A DNA stretch of 64,000 nucleotides from Selaginella tamariscina (GCA_003024785.1 PUQB01000828.1:1-64000); one strand, 5' to 3'; counted from the first letter of the stretch, positions 20,751 to 33,769 are shown. Translations and numbers: made by a program. The notes: generated by a model not told the origin, from the letters alone.

Positions 20751-22943
20751 GATATATTATTAGTGTATATAATGTATATATATATAACTTAATAATATAT
20801 ACTTGAATATTAAGAATGTAGAATAATTACAAAAATTTCGTAATATTAAACAGCTTGAACACTTGAATGACATTAAATGCAATTTTAAAACACTCATTGA
20901 ATTGAGAGTATATATGTCAGACTGTCGGTTATTTGTTTCAACTCATCTTAAATTTTCTTTTCTGTTATTTCAAAAATTTTAATTTCTGACATAAGTATTA
21001 TCGTCTGACATGTAAATTTGAAAATACATTTAATTTCCCACTCAAATTCAGATCTGGTTCTTTCTCCGGCAAGGGTTTCTTCATTTTTATTTCACTCTTT
21101 AGATTTTCTTTTTTCTTCTTAGTGATCAGCTCAGGAGCGACATTAAATTGGTGCGCTATTGTTTATAGAAAAGCACGGCGCCTTCAGTGCTGTTTACAAG
21201 TAAGTATTATAAACAAATTTAATATATTTATAAAGATTCACTCTCTTACATTCTCTCTTAAATTTTAGAATTTAGGGATTTAGGAATGCATTAGGATTAC
21301 AATATATTCTGTTAGGGATTTATCCCGTTTAAATATATTTTAACTTAATATTCTCGGTTAGCCGGGGCGGCGGATTAATCCGGCCATTTTTTTTCGCCTC
21401 TTTGAAGAGGTGGCGGGATTAATCCCGCCACCATCTCTTTAATAGTATGGCAGAATTAGTTCGGGCAATGCTTCTCCGCCTCTTAAAAAGAGCGGGATTA
21501 ATCCCGCCGATAACTCTCTCAACTGATAATGATTTACTTGAATTTATTAAAAGAGTTGTCTACGGGATTAATCTCGCCAACCATTTTAGGAGGCAGAGAA
21601 GGGGTGGCGGGATTAATCTCGCCACTACTTCCCTGTTTTAAATATTTGTGGGCAGATTCATCCCAATCTCTTTGAAATCATAGTTTCGGAAGAGTTGTGG
21701 GCGGGATTAATCCGCCTATTCCCCGTCGTTAGAGTTGTGGGCGGGATTAATCCCGCCCCTCTTCCTCGTCAGAGGGATTTGCGGCGGGATTAATCCCCGC
21801 TCTCTCCGACGAGGAAGATCGGCGGGATTAATCCCGCCGGTACTTCCTCTCGAGGGATCCCGGCGGGATTAATCCCGCCGCCTTCCCGTCGAGGAAGCCG
21901 GGGGGATTAATCCCGCCGCTACTTCCTCGTCGGAGGGAGTCCGGCGGGATTAATCCCGCCTCTCTCCGACGAGGAAGTCGGCGCGGGATTAATCCCGCCG
22001 ACTCTCTCCGAAGGGGTAAGTCGGGCGGGATTAATCCCGCCGACTCCTCTCCGAAGGGGTAGAGTCGGCGGGATTAATCCCGCCGACGTTCCTCGTCGGA
22101 GGAGTCGTGGCGGGATTAATCCCGCCCATCAGTTGTATTAATAAAGCATGAGATATTTCTCTATACATAATTATGTATTATTGCACATGCATATTATTAA
22201 GCAACTGTAGTTCATTTCTTAAAATATTGCATAAACAGATATCATAAATACACAATTATTTATGTGCAGGACAATATGTATAATACTGGAGATAAAGTAT
22301 GTCTTCTTCGGAACAACGAGATAGTTGGCACTGGAACTGTGGAAGTTCGAGATGATAATGCATCACATATTGCCCAAGGATCTTGTGTGTACGTATGGGT
22401 GAACACCATTTTCAAGCATGTTGAGGTTCTGGAATGGAATTTGAGGAGGGTTCTCCTGTATTGTGGAATTTGGATGAAGTCAAGGCTGACACAGAATATA
22501 CAGAGTCACAAACAAATAGTAGCACGAGTTTTCCAGATGATGGCTTGCCTGCTGTGATGGATGAGGTGATTCTCTTTCTTCATGAGATTGAGGTTAGAGG
22601 CATCATCACAGCTATAAATCCAATGGAAGCAGTGTCAGAAGAGAAACTAGGGTCCGACTTCGTGGGTGTAGTTGTGACAGAGGTTTCACCTAATGGCACA
22701 TTGCATCCTGGATCCCTCGTGAGGTAACATCTGAATTAAGACGGCAAGATGGTTCAACATATTCTGGGTTGGATTTCAATAATAACAACCCGGAAGAAAA
22801 CTCATATTTGAAGAGGTTCCTTGCATTGGTCCTATTGTAAGAAAAAGGCGATTCATGGGTTGCAGATCTTCCCCTGCAAGTTTCAGCAAGAGGGTAAGAT
22901 GGATCCTACATCTTCCGAAAGTGTTACGAGCATTTCCACGATT
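20751..22943. repeat. 2.2 kb tandem duplication, second copy
   Basis: This is the partner of 18491-20750, in direct orientation. It is continuous with the rest of the transposase-like gene, so this is the ancestral or full arrangement. The leader exon counterpart is about 21119-21199, with donor GTAAGT at 21200. Confidence 0.85.
21366..22130. repeat. Palindrome array 3 (about 18 units)
   Basis: Same palindrome; spacing about 40-45 bp from 21698 to 22109. Spacers match array 2 (CTTCCTCGTCGGAG / CTCTCCGACGAGGAAG). It lies inside the predicted leader intron 21200-22269, ending about 140 bp before the splice acceptor. Confidence 0.93.
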
Positions 22944-25374
22944 GACTGCTGCAAGAAGAAGTGTTGTCAGATGGCAGACCGGAATGAAATTACCCAATGT
23001 AGACATGTCTTTCGTATGCTCACCCAAAAGCAAAGGCATGAGTTTGTATATGCTGCACTAACTGGGTGTATTGATGGAATGGCCTCGGACACAGGTTATC
23101 AGAGTACATCCATGGTATTTAATAAGGTGGCCATCTGCTTCAAAGCTTGGTACAGTATATACGGGATCCCAAAGACCACGTTCTACTACCGTCGGAGGGA
23201 TGAGTGGCTAGATGGAGCGCGAACCTCAGTACATGGGAACACTGCTTGGTCAAAACCCGCTCTCACATTATGGCAGCCATAGAGATACTCAAGGCTTTTG
23301 TGGAAGCAAATGCAGACAGGATGCCTCACAAATGCCGAACCACAAATGCAGGGGTCAGGGAAAATCTCAAGGTTTTGCCTTCGATCTACACTCAATTGAA
23401 GCTGTGTGAACATGTGAACAAGTGCCTCAGCTTGATGGGCTGCAAGCAATCTGCACTGGTACCTTCAACAACATATGGAATACTCATTTTAAGGATGTGG
23501 AGATTGCAAAACACTCTAGCTTTTCCAAGTGTGACACTTGTACATCATTGAAGGCTGCAGAGGCTTGTGCAAAAACCTTGGTGGAGATCACTGCCATTCA
23601 AAAGAAGATGGAGGCCCACATGATTGCACAACAAACTTGCCGGTCTCAGTACTATGCACACCGCATGCTTTCTGTGTCACGCCCATCAGAGTACCTGTGC
23701 TTGATCCATGACAAGATGGATCATTCAAAGACCAGCATTCCAAAGCTCGTTGCAACACCAAAGTGCCTTGGAAATGTCATGAAACTTCCGATTTCATTGA
23801 CATGTGCTAACACATGGACACGGTTGTGAGTCATATGGACACTTTTCACTTCCACATTGGTCTAGCGACTCCAATTTCACTATTGGGTCGTTGGCCATGT
23901 GTTTCAGAAACCTTGAAGCCCACTCACAGACAAGTCCTATCAGTGATCTCAAAGTGAAGAAACAACACCTTCAACCTTTACATAATGCTCTCATGAACAC
24001 GTCTGCACTTGAGGCTACTTGGGAATATGAGAGGCATTGTCAGCAACCTGCACAAAAAGATGGCCCTGTTGAGAGTTCAGGTTCAGTGGAGGGATCTAGC
24101 TCAAATAGTGTACATGTGTCCTCAACATCAAATAAGCTTCCTCGTCATTTGCTTTTACAGATGGATAATTGTGCAGGCGAGAACAAAAATAGGTAAATCA
24201 TTTTACTTAAGGGTTTCTCAAGCTCATACTTACTTTTATTTTCTAGATATGTGCTAGCATACTTGTCAATGCTTGTTGCCAAAGGTGTGTTTGAAACAAT
24301 CACGCTCAGTTTTCTTATGGTTGGTCACACTCATGAAGATATTGATGCGTTCTTCAGCAAGGTCTCCAACTCTACAAAAAGGACAAGTGCACTTACCTTA
24401 CCGCATATGATGAATCTTTTTGAAAATTGCATCTCCAAAAAAAGTTGTGCTTTGCTTGTGACTGAGGTGCCAGACTTCAAAAAATTTCTCAAGGAGTATA
24501 TAAAAGAGGGGAGTGATTCTTTAGTTGGTCACCTTGTGCCGCTACAATTCTTTTTCTCCATACGAGATGGTATACCTATTATGCAGTACAAGTTACGGCC
24601 ATCAGAGCAGGAGTGGTTACCGAAAGAGGGGTTAATGCTCTTCAAAAGTGGAGAGATGGAAAGCCACTTCTCCCAGAAGGACAACCAGACCCTATTCCAT
24701 TGAGTGCCCAGCTCAAGGAACAAGAGGTTATTATTGATGGCATCAAAAAATATGTGGCATGGGTTCAAAAATCGATGCCAAAGAATTCTGATAAGGCAAC
24801 TGGTTACTCAGAACTATATAAGCATGTGGTCGACTATTGGGAGACTGTTGTTCGAGAGTTGGAAGGGCCTACTGTCACAAGTACAGAATTGCAACACCCT
24901 TTTTGGCCTAAAACAAGGTGGCGAGAGGAGATTGAAATGACATCACTGAGCACAGACGACATAGAAGCCAGTAGTGATGTGGAAGTGCAAACCCCACACT
25001 TTGTTGGACAAAGGAACCAAAAACCTAAAGCATACTTTGATTGCTGCCAGGATCTTCAAAAACTAATGATGGTTCTCATTACTCCAGATGCGTCATATAA
25101 TCAGCCTATTTGGATGGGTCAAATTATCGACACACCTGAAGTAATCACAAAAAATAGTATTGTTAAGGTTGCATGGTTCAAACCACAAAAAAGGCGACAC
25201 GAGAAGGAGAGCGAAAGATATAATGGATGCCTAGAGAAAACATGGTCTCCCAATCAAAAAGACCCAGCATGTTTTATAAATGTTAAATCCATTCGATATG
25301 GGTGGATGTCAAGAAGCGTTGATAAAGTCACGATTAACAAAACTGCAAGGGAATGTATGTTTTCTGAAGCTTAA
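22276..25374 (+). CDS. DUF7869-type transposase-like protein (frameshifted)
   Basis: ATG at 22276 follows an acceptor at 22269. The N-terminus has the GDKVCLLRNNEIVGTG region seen near the start of several plant transposon proteins. Then come a Cys cluster (CCKKKCC, about 22944), LIHDKMDHSKT (23701), LQMDNCAGENKNR (24154-24192), a 54-bp intron 24193-24246 (GTAAAT...TCTAG) and VGHTHEDIDAFFS (24322). These D, DN and H-x-H-E-D-x-D motifs are as I recall them for DUF7869 and suggest an RNase H-like DDE fold (inference). The C-terminus (24613-25374) has a WMGQIIDTPEV segment and ends TARECMFSEA. Frame changes occur near 22440, 22720, 22850, 23280, 23440, 23820 and 24640, so it is either a pseudogene or poorly assembled. 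It is the only near full-length mobile-type gene near the arrays. Confidence 0.65.
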
Positions 25375-26803
25375 AGCAATTACAAAATTATAAAATATCA
25401 TATATTTAATATTCATAATTATTATAAACTCTTTAATAATAGTACCAAATTGTTTACTTAACTATATAAATTTAAAAAATGATATGGAAGATTGACTATA
25501 TTATTATAGGATTTTATATATATATATATTACTACAAATTTTTAATTAATAATGTTATATTTAAATATTAATATTTTAATAACAACATCAATATTTATAT
25601 AATGTACCTCTTATGCTCTTCCTTAATTGTTATATTAGGCAATATATTATATAATTTAATACTTCTACTTTTATAATGTTATTAATTTTTGTTCAATGAA
25701 TGCTATAATTTATTAAAGGGTAGAATACAAAATAGAATATTCTAAAGAATATTCTTTTCAAACATATATTCTAAAGAATATTCCTTTAATATTAGAAAAT
25801 GCTAATTAAATAGCTAAAATTGCTAATTATTAGGAAATGGGACTATAGCCATGCCCATTTTAGTTACAACTTGCATAATAACATAATGAGTTTATTTTTA
25901 AAGTCTTAGGTTTTGAGTTTAATTATTTAATAACTCTTAACATAGTTCTTGTCCTTAACATAGTGATTTTATTCCTAAGTTTGATTCATAACCAAATTTA
26001 ATTTGGTGAGTTTATCCTTAAGTTGACCCTTAACCTAATTATTATTATTAACATGATAAGTTTATCCTTAAGCTGATCATTAACCTAATTATTATCCTTA
26101 ATTTGATAAGTTTATTCTTAAGTTCAATTGTTATCCTTAATATAACCCTTAACCCAATTATTATTCTTAACCTAATAAGTTTATTCATAACTTAGACCCT
26201 TAACCCTAGGTATATCGTTATTAGAATTTAAAATAACCATTAAGGATGGTCGTTATATAAGATTTAGGATGACTATTGGAAAGACGATTTACATGATCGT
26301 TGATGGGGTGATTTAGATGACTGTCCAATGGGATTTAGGATGGCCGTTGATGGGGCATTCTTGATATACAAATAAATAAATTTATTATGTAAAATTCTGC
26401 ATGATTTAGTTAAGCATAAATATCTTTAATTATATTGATTCTTATTCTAAATATTTTAGATAAAATCTTATTAAATCTTCACATATTATTTAAGGAAATG
26501 TGTTAAAACGTAATTCATGCATAACTTATATATTATTTTGCTTTAATAATTTCATAAAATCTTCAATTTTGAAACTACACCAAGAGCATACATTGTTAAT
26601 GTACATATATGTTTCAACATAATCTTTTTATGTACATTATGGTAATTTATTTTGGGATTTGACTATATAGTGGATATATATGTTCTAAACTTATATCTTA
26701 ATGCATGTATCTTTTAACTATATATTGTTGTTGGCATTTGTATCTTGCAAGATACATGATTTTATAATTGTCATGCAAGATATCCGATAATGCATTTCAA
26801 AGG
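25375..26803. other. AT-rich 3' flank with short tandem repeats, no gene
   Basis: At about 25900-26200 a ~45-bp unit built from CTTAACCTAATTATTATCCTTAA and GATAAGTTTATCCTTAAG repeats irregularly. At about 26240-26350 a second unit (GATGGCCGTTGATGGGG and relatives) repeats three to four times. Confidence 0.5.
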
Positions 26804-27035
26804 ATGTACTCAATCCTTTTATACAAGAGAAGACAACGCTTGGAGGTTTCAACAGTAAGATATGCATCAAGAGCGCAGATGATATAATTCTTGTTCTCTT
26901 CAGTATAATCCTAGATACAATCTTTGGTGATACACACTATGTCTACAATGCCAAGGCAATGAGGAACCTCACACATCATAGCATGGATGAGCTTTTTGAG
27001 CTGCTTGGTGTAATGGGCAACAACAAAATATTATA
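26804..27035 (+). CDS. Possible exon, unrecognised protein
   Basis: An open frame after a possible acceptor (CAAAG) reads DVLNPFIQEKTTLGGFNSK, continues through KSADDIILVLF and AMRNLTHHSMDELFELL, and stops at 27035. The composition is protein-like and free of low complexity. I recognise no domain and no start codon, so this may be a gene fragment. Confidence 0.3.
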
Positions 27036-27218
27036 GTTCGTTTAGGATCATGCATGAGATTGAAAAATCATCCTATAGAATAGAAGAAGATACAATGTAT
27101 TATTAAGACAATAGAATATCTTTCAAGAGAGGCAAGTAATATGAAGAAACAAACATCAGAGATCCATTGTTACCTCCACAAGAGAGGCAAGTAAGGAGAA
27201 ATAGAAATAAAAAATCCA

Positions 27219-27533
27219 TTGTTACCTCCACAAACTAGCGGGAAGCCAACCCTAGTCTTGGACTTTGGACCAAACTCTCATACATGCCATTCATGTGGTT
27301 CTTGTTGTTACTGCCGACAGGCTCGCAACAAATGCGATCCTTGGCACACTCTTGCATCCAAAGAAACAACGTTTTCTAATAGGATTTATAGCTACAGGAA
27401 AGACAAGCGTGTGGTAATGATAGATGATTACTATGACCATTTTCATGAGATGGTTTGGCCTAATGTAGCGATTGTTTCTCCATTTTATGCATTAGCATCC
27501 CGCAATGGCAGTAAGCATATGCGCAAGAGTTAA
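27219..27533 (+). CDS. Possible exon, Cys-rich unrecognised protein
   Basis: An open frame of about 104 codons has CHSCGSCCYCRQARNKC, a putative Cys cluster, then IDDYYDHFHEMVWPN, ending at TAA 27531-27533. Upstream at about 27168-27235 the phrase CCATTGTTACCTCCACAA occurs twice. It may belong to the same unknown gene as 26804-27035. Confidence 0.3.
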   Translation: MLPPQTSGKPTLVLDFGPNSHTCHSCGSCCYCRQARNKCDPWHTLASKETTFSNRIYSYRKDKRVVMIDDYYDHFHEMVWPNVAIVSPFYALASRNGSKHMRKS

Positions 27534-28300
27534 GGAAATTAGCAGCTAGTGTTGATTTTAGAGTGAAGCTTGAAATGCTAAGAAGTAAAGAAGGTAGATT
27601 AGATTGGAGAAAATGGTATTAATGATAATTGGCGACTGAAGAAGTGCTAAAGTAATGCTTTTTTCATGTGCCATTCAGCCTAGTGTCAGATCTCTATGTG
27701 ACACTGTTTTCCAACATGTGCGTTATGGCACGCTGCAGTTACATAATCACAGCTAATTAACTTTTGCTAATCTTTTCAAGTGCAACCTTGGCATTTAAAA
27801 TGTACAAGAAGAATGTTATGTTTTAACCCTTATGAAATGTTTTTTAACAGGTTTATAGAACTATTATTCACGGTACAGTTAATTCAATATTGTTGGTTGT
27901 CCGATAGTAAATTATGCAGGTTTAATATTAAGTTAATTTTAAATTATACAAGTTCCTCACAAAGAAAAAGTTTTATTTGCTGATGCACTTTATTAAGTTT
28001 TATTTTGTTCCTCCTGTACATGCTACACCCACTATCCCATATTCAAGGAGGTTGTTGAACAATTTAAACGCTGTAATTTTAACATTTGTGCAATTTACCT
28101 ACTCGACTCTTGGCTATATGTGTATATATGCATTATTTAATTACTTTGCTATGCAGTTTTTTCCAAATATATATTAGTGGATGCCTATTGTTTTGGTCAG
28201 CCATGGTAGAGTTAGAGGTTTCCCATGTCACCAAGATGGATCTGGTCTAAAGGAAAAAAGATATTTATAACACACACACACACCTAACAAGTTTGTTTTA

Positions 28301-28399
28301 TGTACCTTGATCCGAATGATGTCCTATTGGTGCATGACGAGAGTATTAAGAAGACTACTCCACGCTTTGGAAAGTTGAATCAAGCATTTGCAGAAGTGG
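28301..28399 (+). CDS. Possible exon, unrecognised
   Basis: The frame reads MYLDPNDVLLVHDESIKK and then RFGKLNQAFAEV up to a plausible donor (GTG|GTATGC) at 28399. It is flanked by a (CA)n tract upstream and (TG)n downstream, as in other introns here. Neighbouring short frame MVELEVSHVTKMDL at about 28204 may be a preceding exon. Confidence 0.25.
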
Positions 28400-31300
28400 T
28401 ATGCCTATGTGTGTGCGTGTGTGTGAGAGAGAGGCTATGTTGGTACATACCATAAACAAGTGCGCATTATAACTATGATTATAACTAATTACATTGTAGA
28501 ATCTATATTTTGTGGTGGCGTTATAGGATGGTAAATTTTTTGCATAATAGGTATTTATGATATTGAGCACTCCTTGTCATGGCAATTGTGCTCTCATTAT
28601 TGTAAGGAAGATGTGTTGCCATTTTTTGGTTTGGCTGCAAGTTTGATAAATGTTGCCTCAGCCATATAACCTTCTAAAGTCATCTGATGTACTCATCTTT
28701 AGTACTACTCAAGGCTGTAATATGTTGTTGCTATGCCCATGCTAAAACAATAACTTGATGTTGATCTCCTCATGTCTGCATCTCTTGCATAGTCTTGCAT
28801 AGTCTACATATGAGAACTCAACAAGTTTGAAATACTCAGTTTTACGGTGCTCATAAACTATGCATATATAAACAGGATAGTTACAATCATAAACACAGAT
28901 GATCCTTTTGCTATGCATACACACAGATGTGTATTGATATGTATGTGTGTGTATATATTGATATACATGTATATGCAACCTTCAATAAACTTGTCTGATA
29001 TTTTGATCAATTCTTCAAGTGCTTTGACTCTTTTATGGAACAGTCCAATGTTCTTTCCCAAACCTCCAAAAATTCTTCATAATTATATACTAGTATATAC
29101 CTAGTATTATATGTAAAAACGTACCATTTAACAAACTTTGTTACAACATTTGCATATATTGACCTTGTTATTGAACCTCACTCTCTCTCTCGAGTTCAAT
29201 TCGAGGCTGAAAGTTTGATCCACATTGGGTCCATGGAGGTCCTTGGCACTGTTTTCCATCCTAGTCAAGGGCAACTTTGATTCCAATTCTTGCTAACTAA
29301 AGTAATCGAAGTGAAAAATATATTTTTTCCCTTTTATGTAAAAGGAACTCTACAATTGTAAGGAAGAGTGCATATTTTGGTTTCTTATTTGTTATTCATG
29401 AATCAAATGACCATGAAGAGTGCATATTTTTATATCTCCATTATGAATCATAAATCAATAATGCATATGTTGGTTGCTCTCAAGGCTCACTATTATTTAT
29501 AAATTAATGATGATTGTTATGTCATTTTAAATTTATGTTTGTCTTAATTAAAAATGGGTTGTCCCCGAACCTATAAACTATATAGAACATCGTAATATAG
29601 ATGTGTAGAACATAGGTTTAGGCCTTGAATTACCACACTAGCGAATTATTTAAATCCAACTGCTCAAACCGTTGGATTAAGATGTATTTTTTAACAAATT
29701 TGTATACATGTATATAGTATGGTAGAATCTCACTTTGAAAATCTTCCTATATTGCATATTCTCACTTAAGAATCTTTCCATTGTTAACCCATAAATTAGT
29801 GGCATATGTCATTATTTGTATTAAAAATTTATAATTTATAACGACATGCGGCTTTTTAATCCGCTCACATGATTAATAGAAGGCTCGAAAAGAATGCTAG
29901 TTATAGGTCCCACCATATACAAATTAGTTTGACATATGGCCTTGCAAATTCTTGATGGTGAACCCGCTCTCAGGTTTCTTTCACTCACTCGTGAATATGT
30001 ACTTAGTGTCGAGGATGGGATTTTAACAAATGGTATGGAAACTTGTATGAAATGTACGGACTGCCACATCAACATGCAACACACAAAATAACCCTCCTAT
30101 TTTATGGATTTTCCTAAATTGACAAGAAGCAAAACTTAGGAGAAAAAAATTAAAAATTAATAATTGCAATATCAATTATGTAAATTATATTATATAACAT
30201 TAACTCAATTTTAGTATTTTATTTAATTTATTTCCTTTTGTAAGGTAACCTACATTTATCTTCTAAAGTATCCTGTGTTCATTGTGTCTTCTTATATATC
30301 TTTATTATATGTTGTTTAGGGTCCTTACACTTTCAATTTAAATGTATTTATTTGTTTATTTCTATTTCATTAGAATTTTATAAATATACTATACAGGTTA
30401 AAGTATCCTGAGTTCACTATATTTATGTGTGTTTATTGCTTGTTGTCTAGTTTCTATTTCATTAAAAGTTTGTATATAAATACACATAGTACATACACAC
30501 ACAATTTTAAATTATTTTAAAAGTTTTAATAGATGCAAAGTTTATAATTATAAATATATCAAATACAATTATATTATTTAACTTAAGCTTTAATGTAAAA
30601 TTAGCATAGAGAATTTTAAATTCTTTAACTTCAATTTACTTAATATTAACGAGAAAATCTAGGTATCTTTTTAAATGCAAAGTCATGGTCATCCAAGCTA
30701 TTTGAGGGCAAGTGCTTAATGGCTTGTGTTGAGCGTACTGGTTATAATCTTATTATATAATTAATAAGTCACCGCTTCAAAGCCAGAAGGGTTGTCTTTT
30801 TAGTGTGGTGCCCTAAGCATTTCTGATGTTTAGTCATCTAACCTCTATGAGATGTTAAAGGCACCTCACTAGCTTGCCTCTAAATATTTTTTTGTTTGTC
30901 ATCTAACCTCTATGAGATGTTAAAGGCACCTCACTAGCTTGCCCTCTAGATAATTTTTATGTTAGTCTCCACGAGAGCTTGCCCTCTAAATTTTTATTTT
31001 TATTTTAGTTTGAAGTTTAATGGACACACTATATATATATAATATATAATAATATGTGCATGCGTCTAACTAAATCTTAAATATTTTGGGCAAATTGTTT
31101 AATATTATATTTTCTTGAAATATTTAATAAATTTAAATATTAACATTATTTGCATTTGATCCATAATTGACTACAAAACTTAAGGCATCTCAAATATATA
31201 TCCTTTGTATGTGTGTCGCTATGTGTGTTGTGTATAATTGTGGAGAGAGAGAGTTAATTACTTGATATATACATTTCACATAGACATACATAGATACGCA

Positions 31301-32850
31301 TACATGTTATTATAATATATACATTGCAGCTTTCAAGGACATTGATAGGAAAACTCAATTTATAATTAAAATTTAAAATATGAATAAAACAAACATGTAA
31401 AGTTTTTAAAATAAATTTATTCATTCTTAGTTATTTTGGAAGTTTTTCTTGTTTAAATATATATTACAATCTATTAAGGTTTAACTGTAAAAGTATTTAT
31501 GTAAATATAAATTAGATTAACCTGTGTTCTTATTAAAGCTGTATAACATATACATTTGCTAGAAAACAAAATATATTCTATAGTCAAATATATATGTTTT
31601 AAAACGTTTGTGGCTCTTAACTATTTTTATTAGCTAGAATTAGCAAAATACGTTTAATGTAGTATCATCAAGGTGGTGACCCGTAATGGGAAAATTTATC
31701 ATATTTACATAAAGTTTTACATTGTTATGTAACTCAAATTTCATAAATGAGACATGGGAAATGTCATCCACCAGAATATACTAGGTTGTGCGAACATGAC
31801 AATTACAAAATATGCTTGCCCAAGAACCTTAGTTCTTGATTAGGGCGTTGGAAGGCGCCAGAGAAGAGATGGTGAGTGTGCAGCATGTTCTATGTGTACA
31901 TTATTTATTGGATTACTATGTGTAGGTGAAGAACAAGAAATCGGAGCCCAAGAAGTTGCACATAAGAAATGTGACCGAATGTGCATCTTATGATATATAT
32001 TCTTTATTTATGTTATATAATTTATTTTAAATAATTATCTATTACATTTTGTTAAAACTACATCACTTAACTTTATAAATTAATTATATATCAATAGTTC
32101 ATGTTTTCATGTTCAAGTATAAATTCCATTGCTACTTTAAATAATAAAATTTATAAATTTATATTGATATTAATAATAATAATAATATCGTTAACACTGC
32201 AATGAATTCACGATGTTGCCATTGCCATAAATTCCATAAATTCGTTAGTGTTATTTTTAATTTAATTTATTTTTGCCCTAATATTTTATTGATTGATTTT
32301 CTTTTGATTTATTATTTCATTTATAAACTAAAAGTTTTATAGATTGCATTAATAAAGGAATTGCAATTTTAATTTTTGTAAAAGAGTGTGGAAGTGATTT
32401 TCAAAGTAATTTTTACACTTATATTATATTTTTTATCTAGAAAACTTATAAATTATTAAAACAATTATAACATTATTGAGGGAGTGTGAGTGTGAGTTAA
32501 CCTATCAACAAATGTGATCTTCACCGTCTTAAATTCTTGAAATTTATATTAAACTCTTAAAAGTCAAGTTAATTTTAAATTTAAATTTACATTAATTTTT
32601 CTAGACTTCAAATTAAGTCTTGTGAATAGACTCCAAATATACACATAATAATATGTAATAAACATATTTTGTGTATGTGTTGTCAAAAAAGTGTTGAAAC
32701 CTAAAAGGTGTAGGTCAAAAAAAGATGGATTACACAATTTTCTACTGCAAATTTTTTTTAAAAATTTGAATTGTGCCCTCTAAAACTATTTATCATATAA
32801 AAGATCCCTATGGGATGAGCTTAGAAGCACTGAGAAGATCCTAGATACAT
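28400..32850. other. Long AT-rich intergenic region, no clear gene
   Basis: ORFs are short and TA/TG-rich. A possible exon-like frame (KNKKSEPKKLHIRNVTEC, about 31930-31983) follows an AG at 31926 but is too short to call. The region may be old transposon sequence. Confidence 0.4.
30832..30955. repeat. Two-copy direct repeat, ~63 bp
   Basis: GTCATCTAACCTCTATGAGA followed by TGTTAAAGGCACCTCACTAG and CTTGCC occurs at about 30834 and 30898. A third, shorter relative (GAGAGCTTGCCCTCTAAAT) lies at 30973. Confidence 0.8.
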
Positions 32851-32942
32851 CTGGTGTCTCCTACATATACCCTACATTATTTATGTGACAGAGCCCCCTC
32901 TTTTCCTATATGTGTAAGTGGGCTGGCACAAAATGCTAGCCC
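32851..32942 (-). mobile_element. LTR remnant, left flank of the gypsy insertion
   Basis: Reverse-complemented, this stretch resembles the LTR at 51726-52688: CATTATTTATGTGACAGAGC and AAGTGGGCTGGCACAAAATG match its CACATAAATAAGG and GGCTGGCATTTCCATGCTAG parts. The remnant resumes after the gypsy element at 42341. Confidence 0.6.
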
Positions 32943-33531
32943 TGTTAGGAGCATAGTTAGACATTAGTAGAATTTCTTGTTATTTCATGGGCAATATAAT
33001 GGGAAAATATCAAAATAATAATATTGTGGAAATCGAGAGTGGGAAGGATATATCGAAGTACGAGTTACTAACGCACTATCGCAATACGGGTCATCACCGT
33101 CAGCGGAGTACGGCATTTATGGATAAGGATAAGGAGGAGTTACAATAACTGAATGGATAAGGTTAAGAGGCAGTTGTGATAACTGCTAGTACGGGACGGG
33201 TATAAATAGACCAGTTTAGGACTAGAAGGGTATCCTGAGTATACTATTATTTTGTACTATGTGCTGTGAGCGGACATAATATAAGTTTCCTTTCTCTCTC
33301 AATACGTCTATCTCTTACTCGTATTTCTGTTATGTAGTATACTGATAAACTTTCCAGTACTGTGACGGGATCCATAGTACTGCTACCTGCTATATGCCTT
33401 GCCATCCTTACACTCTTTCTTGACTTTCTGATGTCTGATTACATTTTTATCTTATTCCGGTAGACCCTGAATACGAGTTTATTGACGGCAATCCTACCTA
33501 TGTATAGAGGGTAGGATTTTACGGTCTAACA
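32943..33531 (+). repeat. 5' LTR of the plus-strand gypsy element
   Basis: TGTTAG...CTAACA ends. A TATA box (TATAAATAGA) at 33201. It differs from the 3' LTR mainly by two short indels. Confidence 0.93.
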
Positions 33532-33769
33532 TATGGCGACCACGGAGGGATGGTCGTGTTAGTAGGTGATTGATAATGTGTTTGTATAATGTAACAGGAG
33601 AGGTAGACTGATACTCAAAGGAGCTGTGATGAAAGGAAAAGATTGAGGCTAAGCGAGAGTCTTGGATGAGATCAGCGAAGCTATGGTGGATATGGAGCAA
33701 AGTGAACCGAAGACCTCGTGAGAATGGACCTGTGGCATATAGTAAGTGAATGGATGATTATCGATGTAT

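Noticed and set aside
30680..31000. SINE-like element near the 63-bp repeat
   Set aside because: A weak B-box-like CGCTTCAAAGCC is present, but there is no A-box at the right distance and no poly-A or target duplication.
33535..33550. Assignment of the gypsy element 1 primer site to a specific tRNA
   Set aside because: TGGCGACCACGG starts correctly after the LTR, but I cannot match it confidently to one tRNA 3' end.
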